A DNA stretch of 64,000 nucleotides from Serinus canaria (lineage: Eukaryota; Chordata; Aves; Passeriformes; Fringillidae). Shown here in pieces: positions 27,201-36,790 of this stretch. The stretch's first letter is position 1. Every line of letters starts with the position of its first letter. The notes beneath the pieces are model-generated. The model did no database searches, was not told where the DNA came from, and saw only the letters and a list, made by a program, of their open reading frames with translations. Location: the NCBI RefSeq assembly GCF_022539315.1, contig NC_066313.1, forward strand, positions 32,339,059 through 32,403,058, read 5' to 3'. A program made the translations under genes and the position numbers.

Positions 27201-28494
27201 GATATATTGCACACACACACACATATATATATATACACAAACACATATACATTTGATTAGATGTATAAACTAGACATCAAATTTTTCCCTGCAATAATGT
27301 ATCAGGGTATATAAATTTACCAAAAGATGGATCAATCAATTACTGTCCACTCTGGAACCATGTCATAACCATATCTGTATCTGAAATGTGAGCTGAACAA
27401 AGTGGGAGGATTTTCACCATTACGACTGCAATGTGCAACTGATTTAGTGTCAAATGTGCTGTGCAGAGAATATCCGAGGGTGACATGGCAGTCATGGATA
27501 GCTGTGTGCAGAGGGCCAGAGAAGAAGGAATTGGAGCAATGAGCTCATGTTGGTGCTTCCAGGAATCCTGTGCTGATGGTTTCCTTCATACATCCTTTCA
27601 AGTCATTTAACTACCAGGCCTGTCATCCACTTTGGAAAAGGAAAGGACATAAAGCAATGGGAGGGGATGCAGAAGATACTGGGATGGCTACTGAGATTAA
27701 ATCACAGCATTTGCAAGCATTATTTTGTTTCTAATGAAAATTGTCAATTCCTCCATTACTAGCACATGAGAAATTAATTTCCTGGTTATCTCTCTGACCA
27801 CTCCATTAAACAGAGATAGATGTGGGAATGGCCTCCATAGACTTGGGCAATAAAATTTAGCTTTTTATAAAGTACAATAAACTTTAAAAGACCTTACAAA
27901 TCCTACAGATCCCAGGCTCATTCATCTGTTGGGTCTTGTTCTTTTGTCAATGAAATCTCATCTCTATCTCATAGAAGTTTCCACAGCCCACTAAATGAGT
28001 TTTTAATGGTTTTATTATGGCAGGGCTGTCCCACTTAGGGGCTTGTCATATTTAAGAAAGAAGTTTTAATTACCTATTTGTCTTTGCAATATTTTCCCTT
28101 TATTATTTAATTTTTTTTCTTTCTCTGAAAAACATTTGTTTCTGTCAGCTGTGAGTGCCCACGCTGTTTTAAGAGTGCAGTGAAATGATGAACATTTATT
28201 TCTGTGCACCATTAAACTCTCATGATGAGAATGGGACCATAGGATTGCATGGCATTCCCTGCTGGATCAAATTAGTCCCCAGGGCCTCGATGCATGATCC
28301 CCTCAGGTGCAGGTAGGATGCTGATGTGATTCCTCCCTCCAGGTTGCAGCTGCTGGAGGAATGGCAGAACATACATATGGATGGAGTACATAAGCTGCAG
28401 GCTTGATTACTCCAGATAGTTTGCACTGGTCCTTAATTATGTAAGGGAAGGGTCTGAGAAGTGATATCCATGCAGTTTCTGACCACCTCTGCTC
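24244..28494. other. Non-coding stretch with one microsatellite
   Basis: AT-rich sequence with no recognised gene. The only structured element is the dinucleotide tract at 27210-27252. Confidence 0.58.
27210..27252. repeat. Compound CA/TA microsatellite
   Basis: Roughly seven CA units (27210-27223) pass directly into about six AT units (27223-27235), then a degenerate ACACAAACACATATAC tail. Confidence 0.9.
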
Positions 28495-28834
28495 AGGGGT
28501 TTTAACCCTCTACAACTGCTGGAAAGGAGATTATAGCCAGGTGGGATTCAGTCTCTTCTCCCAGATAATAACTGACAGGAAAATGAGAAAATGGCCTCAA
28601 ATTGAGTCTGGGGAGGTTTAGATTGAATATTAGGGAAAAACTCTTCACCAAAAGGATTGTCAAGTACTGGAGTAGGCTGTCCAGGGAAGCAGTGGAGTCA
28701 CCATCATCTCTGGAGGTATGTAGATGTCGCACTTAGGCATGTGGTTTAGTGATGGTCTCTGTAGTATCAGGCTAATAGTTGAATGAACCTAATGATATTA
28801 AAGGTCTTTTCCAACCTCAACAATTCTACATTTC
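28495..28834 (+). repeat. CR1 LINE 3'-end fragment
   Basis: The sequence shows CCCTCTACAACTGCTGGAAA, GGTGGGATTCAGTCTCTTCT, GGAGGTTTAGATTGAATATT, GCTGTCCAGGGAAGCAGTGG and AAAGGTCTTTTCCAACCTCA, in the order found in CR1 3' ends. The terminal repeat is degraded to CAATTCTACATTTCT. Confidence 0.87.
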
Positions 28835-30640
28835 TAACTTATGAGAGAAGGAAGAGACCTGTTGTCCCACTCCTCACTCCACCTCTATCTACCTGTGATC
28901 ATTAGTAAGACCCCTTACAGTTTTCACCTTGAGCTTTTTTCCTTTAATCATAACAGTGCACTCTCCAGTGCATCTGCATACCAGACACTTGCTACCTTTT
29001 CATCTCCTTAGGATCTAAGGCTCCAGATTCATTATCCCTAATAAGGTCTTGTAAAGTAAGCAGCAGATCTTTGCATTGAATATGCATAACAGGTGGGCCT
29101 GTGTGTGTATCAGCAGGATAGATGTATTGGGTGCTCTCTCTTGTCCTTTTTGCATCTACACTTCTCCAGAGACTTCACTGAATCCTCTCTAGGCTTACAT
29201 CCATGCAAACAGCATGCCTACCATTGCAAACTGTGGGGCTGATTAATGGAAAACCAGCTAAGAACCATAAGAAAGCTCTGTTAGACTGGGGGCTAATTCT
29301 CAGTGTTTCAGTCAAGCGTAGCACACAATTAAATCTCCCAGTTGTGCAGACCTTAAAGGAGTGGTGCTTAAAAGGGATGCTAATATAGCAAGGAATCCAA
29401 GCTCTGTATTAAATTGCAGCCATGCCAGCCTGTAGTAGCCTTAATTGAGGTCACCTGTGCCAGATTTACATTGCCAGAGCTGGAGCAGGATCTGACCTTA
29501 TCTGAGCAAGGTGTGGTGCACATCAGTGATGTTGGTATAAAGGCAATTGAAAAAGTGATTTGAATATAGCAAGAAGTATTTAAAAAAGAAGTTTCTGAGG
29601 TGCAAAGGTTGAAGTAAAACTCAAAAGTCAGAAATATTATGTTTACAGTCCAGGAGTGTTTTATAGTATAATAGGAAGCTGCAAATACTTTCCTTTTAAT
29701 GTTTGAAAAATTTGTGTACTTTCTAATACTTCTTTTCCACTTTAATTAAAAAATGCATTGTTTGGAAAACACTGTGCACCACAGCAATATATGAAAAATG
29801 AATTATATGAAAAATGAATATATGTCAAAGCTGTTTGGAAAACTTTGGCAAAGCACTCATATTTTTTTTTTTCTTTAACAACTACAACATTAGTTTTCAA
29901 CATGGACTGAAATGCAAGCATATTCTAAATAGGTGTCATTACTTTAGATAACTGTGTAACTGCTGCTGGAGTTTTTTCACCCCTTTTTGATGCAAGTTTT
30001 AGATAGGAAAGGACGAAAATTCAGGCTGAGCACATAATCATGCAGAGAGCTCAGGGCAGGGTTTGGATCGAGATTTAATTGCCATCAGCTTTGCTTTTAC
30101 TTTTTTGAATCCACTGTAAGAGAATATGTTAATCAAAAGGAATTATAAGATAGTGAAAATACAGAGCCAGTTTTGGCAAGCAGGTTTTTTTTTCCTCTAG
30201 ACTGCTATAGTTACCTTAGGGAATTTGCTTTTCTAAGATAGTTATTGAACATCCTGTTGTGTCTTAATCTGCTTCTGAAGCATATAAAGCAGCTGTGCTT
30301 CATTAGCTTCAAGTTATTCTGAAGGTAGAATATTTGTGAGTAGGAATACTGAATGTTCAACAAAATGTGGTGCCTGTAATTTGCTTTATTTTTTTTCTTC
30401 TTTTAGTGTAAAATGATATTCTCGTTCTGCCTCTAGACCTTGCTGTGAAAAATGAATACATGAGACCTGTAAAAGTTGCTGTGCTTTCAAATGGGCCTTT
30501 TCCAACATCTGCTAACTGGCTGCACTTCCTTTGCACTTCTGCATTGTAAATTTTAAGCTTGTCTATTAAGGGAGCCTCCATGTCCTGAAAAATAGGCATA
30601 TATTTCAAAGAAGCTCAGGTTTTTAAGCACAACTCCAGTG
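28835..30640. other. Non-coding stretch with a 16-bp tandem duplication
   Basis: No gene or transposon is recognised. Positions 29788-29803 and 29804-29819 are two perfect copies of TATATGAAAAATGAAT in tandem. The surroundings are AT-rich. Confidence 0.55.
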
Positions 30641-31275
30641 CACTGTGAGGCAGTCAGACCCCAGGGCTGGCGGTGAGGGACAGTTTTGCTCAGAGTGGCA
30701 GCAGGTAATGGCCAGCACGGGCAGCTTGTGCCCTTTGTGTCTCACCCCTGAATTAAACAGGGGCAGGGGCTGTAGAGGAGCACACTGGGGGCAGCTGTAC
30801 CGGTGAGCAGCTCAGTTCGGGCTCAGGGGGCCGGGGCCGAGGCAGGAGGCCGAGAGCAGCCGCCCGGCCCCGTAACAAGGGGCACTGTGGGCCCTCAGAG
30901 ACCGGGCAGGCCGCCCTGCGCCCAGGTGTGACGGGCTCTTATTTTTTTATCTAATTAGTGCACCAAGGTAAAATTATTTTAGGCATCTGGACGTCTGAGA
31001 CTTTGCCATGGGAACCCTGGTAGCAGGTGAGGAATGCTGGTGTGACTGAGAGAGTGGGGTGTGGCTGCGAAGGGGCTTCGGTCCCAGCTCAGGTGGGTGA
31101 GTGCGACTGCCAGAGCAGCTCCTGGTGGCCAGAAGGGCAAGTGTCCTTAATAGGGTACATCTGCGTTGTGGCTTGCAAGCTGCTGCTTAGATGTGGAGGT
31201 ACAGTGCTCATCATGCACTACAATTCTGTCAAAAAGAGGTGAAAAACAGCCCAGAGCGGCGTGACCGCTCCCCAA
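30640..31275. promoter_or_regulatory. GC- and CpG-rich patch, possible small CpG island
   Basis: In a window that is otherwise AT-rich and CpG-poor, this stretch has many CpG dinucleotides (for example around 30795-30930: ACCGGTGAGC, GGGCCGGGGCCGAGG, GCAGCCGCCCGGCCCCG, GACCGGGCAGGCCGCC; also 31060-31110 and 31255-31270). Clustered CpG in a vertebrate usually marks an unmethylated promoter or enhancer, but a recent GC-rich insertion could look the same. I see no TATA box, no coding first exon and no confident transcription direction. A solo LTR has inserted at its right edge (31286). Confidence 0.4.
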
Positions 31276-31279
31276 AGTC

Positions 31280-31285
31280 ACTCAG
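31280..31285. repeat. Target-site duplication, left (ACTCAG)
   Basis: Identical to 31593-31598; it fixes the left boundary of solo LTR copy B. Confidence 0.88.
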
Positions 31286-31592
31286 TGTATGGGGATAGAA
31301 TATAGTAAAATAAAGATAGTGTAGAAAGTAATCTTACCCCTAAGGAGCTGTAGCTGGGCCAATTATCAAAGATGAGGAACAGGCCTGACTTTACCAGGCC
31401 ACAGCTGTGACCAATGAGAAGAAGAATGCTATAAAAGAGTGGGTTGGGTGGTTGGGAGGGGAACTGGAGTCAGTTGGCGGCTTTGTGTCAGAGTCAGTGC
31501 TTGAAGGAGCAGCTACAAGAAACATCAAGAAGGTATGAATATTTTGTAATAACGAGACAACAGTATGGAACCCATGCAGTAAGGTGACAACA
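31286..31592 (+). mobile_element. Solo LTR, class II-like ERV (copy B)
   Basis: The 307-bp element begins TGTATGGGGATA and ends GGTGACAACA. It is flanked by perfect 6-bp direct repeats (ACTCAG at 31280-31285 and 31593-31598). It aligns along its whole length with copy A at 16231-16543: shared blocks include AGCTG(T)AGCTGG(G/A)CCAATTA, AGGCCACA(G/C)CTGT, CCAAT(G/A)AGAA, TATAAAAGA and GTCAGTGCTTG(A/G)AGG. It is the same family in the same orientation but clearly diverged, so this is an independent insertion and not a segmental duplication. No internal region is present. Confidence 0.88.
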
Positions 31593-31598
31593 ACTCAG
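31593..31598. repeat. Target-site duplication, right (ACTCAG)
   Basis: Right-hand partner of ACTCAG at 31280-31285. Confidence 0.88.
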
Positions 31599-31777
31599 TG
31601 CTGTTTCTACTGTGCTGTATTATCTGCAGTGCCAAGCGCTACCTGCAATTCCCACTGTTGCTAACTCTGAGAAGGGCTTGGCTCCATCTTTTTTACACCC
31701 CCAGCAGTATTAAGTACCTGTAAATAGCTGTGAGATTTCCCTTGTTCCTCCTGCCTTTTCTTTAAACCAAGTAAATC

Positions 31778-31900
31778 AGGTTGCCACAGCTGCTTCTCCA
31801 TGTTCCATGTCCTTCAGCCCCCTGACTATCATCATGATCTTTCTTGGATTCCCTTTAGTATGTCAATATCTTCTGTGCTGCAAATCCAGACTGGACACAT
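31778..31900 (-). repeat. CR1 LINE internal fragment
   Basis: GCTTCTCCATGTTCCATGTCC, TTCAGCCCCCTGACTATCAT, TTTCTTGGATTCCCTTTAG and AATCCAGACTGGACACAT resemble the antisense of the CR1 segment that reads '...CCAGCCCCCTGATCAT...GTGGCCCTCCTCTGGACT...'. It has no 3' terminus and is quite diverged. Confidence 0.55.
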
Positions 31901-32362
31901 GAGTTGAAGTGAAAGTCATGAGAGAGTTATAATAGTACAGCTAATGATTACTATCTTGCACCTGAGGAAAATACATGAACAGTAGATAATTCTTGATGGC
32001 ACAAATGTTGCCTTGGGGGTTTACTGATTTTTGTACCTTGCAGGCAGAGTGAGATAAATAATGAAGCATTGAATGATGGGCTTTCAGTGAACAGTTGTGA
32101 GATTGATATCATAAAAAGGCTCATATATTTTGTTTAAATGGAGGCACTCTCATTTAGCCAGTAATTCTGAATTCTATATTAGCTATGCTTTGTCCTTCAT
32201 GTCAGTGTTAAAGAGCTAAACCATGGGATGGCAGAGGGGAGGTCATTGGGTCTTGGCTGAAGGTGAGACAGGAATGAGCTATGGATAGTGCCTGGAGAAG
32301 GAGCATGGTAATCCTGACATCTCTGCTGTAAGGCATCTTGAAATTCCCCTTACATCACCATA

Positions 32363-32502
32363 TGTAGAAACACAGAAAAGTTTGGTTGGAAGGGGCCTTA
32401 AATATCATCCATGGGCAGGGACACCTTCCACTTGAACCAGGTTGCTTAAAGGACCATCCAACCTGCCCATGAGCACTTCCAGGGATGGGACATCACTACT
32501 GC
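32363..32502 (-). repeat. CR1 LINE 3'-end fragment
   Basis: The plus strand shows GAAACACAGAAAAGTTTGG, TTGGAAGGGGCCTTAAATAT, GGGCAGGGACACCTTCCACT and CACTTCCAGGGATGGGACAT, which is an antisense CR1 3' end truncated after about 140 bp. Confidence 0.87.
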
Positions 32503-33586
32503 TTGCATAAAACTGTAATATTAATCAAGCATTTGGAATTAAATGCAATTAATCTAAGTAGGCACCATGCGCTGAATCATGACCCGTACCCTGATTTCTA
32601 AAAAATATTTATCACAGCATCCTTACTGGCAACTGAGTATGCCATGCCATAGGAAGCCAATTTAATCAAATATATTGGTTCTGTAAACAGCAACTTTTAC
32701 CATTCAGTGGTCAGATTTCCCCTCCCTTTCATGAGTTATTCAAGGAAGTCTTCATCTGCAGGATACTGGAAGTGACTGGATGCCTTTTCAGAAAACAGTA
32801 TCTCATTCATTCAGGCTGACATATATACAAGGAATAACAGTTTATTGTACCTGAAACATATTTGTTGGACTGTGTGCAAGGATGAGATGGTCAAATATAA
32901 TGTCCTGTGATATACAGCAGTTCAGGCTAAATGATCTAATGGTCTCTTTGGAATATGCAAAGTGCTGAGCTGCATGCCAGAAGCCAGGCAGACTCCTGGT
33001 GTTCCCACAAGTCTACATGGATCATCTACCCCTGCACTCTATGGTGAAACTCCCATTTGCATCCTTTAGAACAGTATATTGAGGCAGGCAGTTAATACTA
33101 AAATGAAAAGTACAACCAGTTTTGTTGGGAACCTGTGGGAAGTGCTGGATAAGGGAGATGCAGCTAAGGCTAAATTGATCCAAAATGCTGCTAAAACTAG
33201 AAAGTTAGCTCTAAAGCACTTATGCTCCATTGGATCAGTACCCTTGGTTTTTCTTCTCAGCTGCCAGCTCCTGGCAGCTCTCTGGCATGGGACTGCCAGG
33301 GGACTGCACTGCTAAGCCAGCCCCAGCATTGCTTGGAGGGGCCTCTCCTGACATTGGTATTTGGCACTGAAGAGCATTTGCATTACAAGCTGCAGTTTCA
33401 AATTCTCACTCAGCTGATCTCTGAATCCCTGTGATGCCTAAGCTTTTTATATATCTTTTCATATATTTGTAGCTTTGTAGATAATGCAAAGTAAGTAGCT
33501 AAGTCTGTAGCTCCAGTACTTTTCCTACCCTTTCCCCTTAGATTTAAGAGCAATAATCTGACTATCTAAACACATTCCTGAAATAT
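32503..33586. other. Non-coding stretch before the endogenous retrovirus
   Basis: No gene or repeat recognised. A plus frame at 33079-33315 (78 codons) has no features I know. Confidence 0.55.
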
Positions 33587-33847
33587 TGTTTAGTCCTATT
33601 CCAAGTAGGGGATCTACAATAAGATGTAATAAAAAGTGGGGAAGAGAACCCCATGGACCAGCTCCAAGGGGCTGACCCAGGGCTGCATTACTGGGGCATC
33701 TGAATCTCCTATTGGATGTACCTGTTTGATGTCCTAATTAATTAACCTTATAAAGTTGTAGAAATTTGATTTTGGCTGTGCCCATCAGCACTGAGACACC
33801 TGAGAGCTTCCAAATTAAGGTTTGCTTTTGACTTTACTATTCTAACA
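33587..33847 (+). mobile_element. Candidate 5' LTR of the endogenous retrovirus
   Basis: The 261-bp segment begins TGTTTAG and ends CTATTCTAACA, giving an imperfect terminal inverted repeat with TG...CA ends. A TATA box (TATAAAG) lies at 33749-33755. A degenerate polyadenylation signal (AATTAA within CAAATTAAGG, 33811-33820) is about 30 bases before the end. It lies directly upstream of a possible primer-binding site and the gag remnant. No second copy exists in the window to confirm the edges, and it does not match the solo LTRs at 16231 or 31286 by eye. Confidence 0.6.
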
Positions 33848-33848
33848 A

Positions 33849-33866
33849 TGGTGCAAGGGTTTTTTT
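33849..33866 (+). other. Possible primer-binding site
   Basis: TGGTGCAAGG starts one base after the LTR's terminal CA. Retroviral primer sites start with TGG (complement of a tRNA CCA end). The rest runs into a T tract, so the tRNA cannot be named and the site may be degraded. Confidence 0.35.
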
Positions 33867-34020
33867 CCCTTCTGATTATAGGCAGTGATCCCCAAAATGG
33901 CCCCCAGTCCCTGGGGGATCCACAAGATGGAGGATGTCACATGGCGCCTTCCCATACCTGGTCATCTTCTTCCCCAAGATCCCAAAATTCCTTCCCCATC
34001 CTCCTCCCCTCCCCTCCCCT

Positions 34021-34036
34021 TCCCCCCCCCCCCCCT
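34021..34036. repeat. Poly-C tract within CCCCT-rich run
   Basis: Fourteen consecutive C bases (34022-34035), preceded by CTCCCCTCCCCTCCCCT. This may be polymorphic or a sequencing error site. Confidence 0.85.
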
Positions 34037-34384
34037 TACCTGCTATACCCTCAGCTCCGCCCCTCTACTCCCAGGGGGTGTCTGCTGATGTGATGTCACC
34101 AGGTGTCTCCGCCCCCTGCCAGTCCCCTGTATCTGCCCCCTGTGCCTATTGTTTCCCCGCCCCCTGTTCCCACGGTGGGGGCACGCCCACGGCTCCCTAC
34201 AGCTGTATCCATGTTCCCAATGCTTCAGATTCAAGTGATACCAGGGCAGGAAACTGCAGACCCAATTCAGGGTCCCACTTTGTCATTCGCTCCTGTTACG
34301 TATCAGCCTGCAGCACAAGAGGGAGCAGCCCCAACTGCTAATTTGAGCTCTTTTAGACGACAATTGATTAAAGAGATCTGTTAA

Positions 34385-34911
34385 TCTCAAAGAGTATGGC
34401 CTACACAGTCCATATTTCTGTAGCCTTTTAAATTCTGAACTGAGGAGGACTGTAGTAGTCCCACATGACTTTTTTTATGCCTCATGACCTCTATAGAATT
34501 CAAATTATGGGAATTAGCATGGAAACAACTGCTAAAAGAAGCCCTCCCAGGCTCGCAGGCTGATCCAAACACAGCGAAAGATACCAATGGCATACCAGTT
34601 ACCACTGAGCATCTCTCCGGTGAGGGCCAATGGTCTTTACCCTCAACCCAAGCTACTGTAATTCCTGTAGAAACACTCGAGAAAGTCAAAGAGGCAGCTG
34701 AAAAAGCATTCTTTTCCCTCCAACCTGAGGGGCCTTTTGAGCCTTATAGTAAGATCGAGCAGCTACCATCAGAGCCTTTTTTGAAATTTGTAGAAAGGTT
34801 AACTAGAGCAATTGAAATACAAGGTAAAAAAAAGAGAATACAAGGGAAGAGGTTTTAGAGAAAATAGCATTTACAAATTCAAATGAACAGTGTCGAGCGG
34901 CAATTTTGAGT
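34385..34911 (+). pseudogene. Gag capsid remnant with major homology region
   Basis: The stretch 34389-34483 reads in one frame as KEYGLHSPYFCSLLNSEL, which I take as the capsid N-terminus. The reading then passes to another frame at 34484-34858 (124 codons). That frame contains IEQLPSEPFLKFVERL (nt 34754-34801, residues 91-106), the retroviral capsid major homology region. Gln, Glu, Phe and Leu of the pattern are present, but the usual Gly after Gln is Leu. C-terminal capsid text continues in a third frame to about 34905 (VLEKIAF, NSNEQCRAA). Capsid builds the virion core; this copy is broken by stops and frameshifts. No CCHC zinc knuckles of nucleocapsid follow. Confidence 0.75.
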
Positions 34912-34938
34912 CTGTTAGGGAGAGATTTAATGGCCCAA
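34912..34938 (+). pseudogene. Protease C-terminal scrap at a deletion junction
   Basis: The nine codons read LLGRDLMAQ, which resembles the C-terminal GRD helix of retroviral aspartic proteases. It follows capsid text with no nucleocapsid zinc knuckle and no catalytic D-T/S-G motif in between. I infer an internal deletion that joined the end of capsid to the end of protease. The RT-type sequence begins about 50-70 bases later. Confidence 0.5.
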
Positions 34939-35411
34939 GGGAGGTCACAATTGATATTTCAGACTCTCCACAAGATTTTTGTACAGCAGTCATTGAACAG
35001 CGCCCTGCTCATAAACTGAAGTGGAAAACAGATGAACCAGTTGAGGTGAAACAATGGCCGCTCAGTAAACAAAAAATAAAGGCGCCCCAGGAGCTAGTAG
35101 AAGAGCAACTAAAGGGTAACATTGTGGAGACCATGTCCCCATGGAACTCTCCAGTGTTTGTCATTCAAAAAGCTGACAAAAAGAGATGGCGGCTCCTCCA
35201 CGACCTCCGCCAAATTAATAATGTCATTGAAGATATGGGTTCTCCCCAGCCTGGTATGCCATCCCCAACTATGCTTCCCCAAGATTGGAAATTAGCTGTT
35301 ATTGATATAAAAGATTGCTTTTTCCAAATTCCTGTACACCCTGACGACGCGGCGCATTTCGCATTTTCGGTCCCTACCATCAACATGGAAGCCCCTAGGA
35401 AAAGGTACCAT
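34939..35411 (+). pseudogene. ERV reverse transcriptase, N-terminal part (fingers, first catalytic Asp)
   Basis: The open frame from 34890 to 35414 reads as RT from about residue 35 on. WPLSKQKI, SPWNSPVFVIQKADKKRW and RLLHDLRQIN are classic finger-domain text. LAVIDIKDCFFQIP contains the first catalytic aspartate (VID, nt 35304-35306). RT copies viral RNA into DNA in the cytoplasm. The frame ends at TGA 35412-35414, and the protein continues in another frame from about 35411, so a small indel lies near 35390-35411. A minus-strand frame at 35165-35386 is its shadow. Confidence 0.9.
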
Positions 35412-35640
35412 TGACAATTCTTCCTCAGGGACTAAAGGTCTCACCAGCAATCTGCCAACAGTATGTCTCTTCCCTGCTTTCCCCAGTGCATGCAGCCGCA
35501 GAAAAGGCCATCATCTATCATTATATAGATGATATCCTTGTGTGTGCCCCCAATGATGATCTACTCACACATGCGCTTGACCTAACGATCGATGCATTGT
35601 TTGTTCAGGATTTGAGCTCCAGGAACAAAAAATTCAAAAG
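35411..35640 (+). pseudogene. ERV reverse transcriptase, palm segment with YIDD
   Basis: The frame opens with ILPQGLKVSPAICQQYV, the primer-grip/dNTP-site LPQG block. It reaches YHYIDDILVC, with the catalytic Asp-Asp of the YXDD box at nt 35522-35533. Both aspartates are intact. The reading leaves this frame between about 35605 and 35640; the next frame picks up with ELQEQKIQ and WKYLGLKI. Confidence 0.92.
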
Positions 35641-36303
35641 ATGCCACCTTGGAAATATTTGGGCCTAAAAATTGGAAATAGGACCATTTTTCCTCAAAAA
35701 CTAGAAATCAATCCAAAGATCAAGACCCTTGCGGATGTCCACAAGTTGTATGGGTTTTTAAAGTGGGTAAGGCCATGGCTAGGTCTGACTAAAGAAGACC
35801 TTGCCTCTCTTTTCAATTTATTGAAAGGGGGAGAGGACCCGGGTGCTCCTAGGTCTATTACCCCAGAGGCACGGAAAGCTCCAGAAAAGGTTCAGATTGC
35901 AATGTCCACAAGACAGGCCCACCTATGTCAGCCTGACCTGCCATTCAAATTTATCATCTTAGGTAAGTTGCCACATTTCCATGGAATCATTTTCCAGTGG
36001 GAGGAAAAACAAACACCCGAGGCAAAGGATACACCAAAAAAGGGCCAGGACCAGAGGGACCCTCTCTTGATCATAGAATGGGTTTTCCTCAGTCATAAAA
36101 GGTCCAAGAGAATGACAAAGCCTCAAGAGCTGATAGCAGAACTGATCCAGAAAGCAAGGACCCAGATCAGGGAGCTAGCAGGATATGACTTTGAGTGCAT
36201 TCTCATTCCAGTTGAGCTAAAATTGGGCCAAAATACTATGCAAATATTGGAACAATTGTTTCAAGAAAATGAAGTGTTACAGTTTGCTCTAGATTCCTAC
36301 TGA
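35610..36303 (+). pseudogene. ERV reverse transcriptase thumb and connection domain
   Basis: From 35641 a 220-codon frame reads PPWKYLGLKIGNRTI (end of the palm) and then the thumb (ADVHKLYGFLKWVRPWLGL). The connection region follows, with IEWVFLSHKRSKRMTKPQE and ELIQKARTQIRELAGYDF. It is the longest uninterrupted piece of this copy. It ends at TGA 36301-36303, about 20 bases before the RNase H frame begins in a different register. Gene order and length fit a class II pol. Confidence 0.88.
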
Positions 36304-36322
36304 GGACAAATTTCTGTCCATC

Positions 36323-36790
36323 TTGTTCGAACAAGATGTTCAATTCACTCTGAAATTGCGAAGTGCTCTAAGTAGGAGACCTTTAAAAAAGGCTCTGACT
36401 GTCTTTACAGATGTGTCTGAGAGGTCCCACAAGTCTGTTATGACTTGGAAGGATCCTCAAACCCAGCAGTGGGAGACAGACATTGCTGAGGTTGAAGGTT
36501 CACCTCAGGTTGCGGAATTGGCTGCAGTTGTTAGAGCTTTTGAAAGGTTCTCAGAACCATTCAATCTGATTACAGATTCTGCATATGTGGCAGGGCAGAT
36601 CAAGCAATACTGCAAGAAGTGTCTAACATCGCACTTCTCGAATTGCACTCAAAACTTGTAAAGTTAGTCACCCACTGAGAGCAACTATTTTATGTGATGC
36701 ACGTCAGGTCACACACCAATTTGTCAGGGTTTATTGCCAAAGGCAACAAAAGGGCAGATGCTCTCGCTGCGCCTGCAGAGATGGCCACTC
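36323..36790 (+). pseudogene. ERV RNase H
   Basis: RNase H removes the RNA strand during reverse transcription. The active-site carboxylates are all readable: Asp in LTVFTDVSE (residue 30 of the 36323 frame), Glu in QVAELAAVV (65), Asp in NLITDSAYVAG (85), and Asp in NKRADALAA in the next frame (about nt 36757). The His-containing HVRSHTN is at about 36700. The frame from 36323 breaks after about 36600, reads SNCTQNL to a stop at 36661, and the domain ends in the frame that starts at 36694. One indel therefore lies between 36600 and 36694. Confidence 0.88.

Larger units (their letters stand above)
33848..34384 (+). pseudogene. Gag N-terminal remnant: proline-rich region
   Basis: Three overlapping frames together read as a proline-rich gag segment (PSPPLPPPPPYLLY in the frame from 33848; PPPASPLYLPPVP in the frame from 34103). 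The PPPY-like stretch at about 34030 would fit a late-budding domain, and its place between matrix and capsid matches alpharetroviral gag order; that is inference, because the frame shifts around the tract are unresolved. Only about 170 bp separate the LTR from the proline-rich part, so most or all of matrix is missing. The frame from 34103 ends in SFRRQLIKE, just before the capsid-like text. A 14-base C run at 34022-34035, preceded by CCCCT units, probably caused frame slippage. Confidence 0.6.

Noticed and set aside
27210..27252. A CRISPR-like or satellite array
   Set aside because: It is a simple dinucleotide microsatellite; no spaced direct repeats occur anywhere in the window.
16231..31592. 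The two related LTRs as the paired LTRs of one 15-kb provirus
   Set aside because: Each has its own matching 6-bp duplication (ATTGAA and ACTCAG), and no gag/pol/env lies between them. They are two separate solo insertions.
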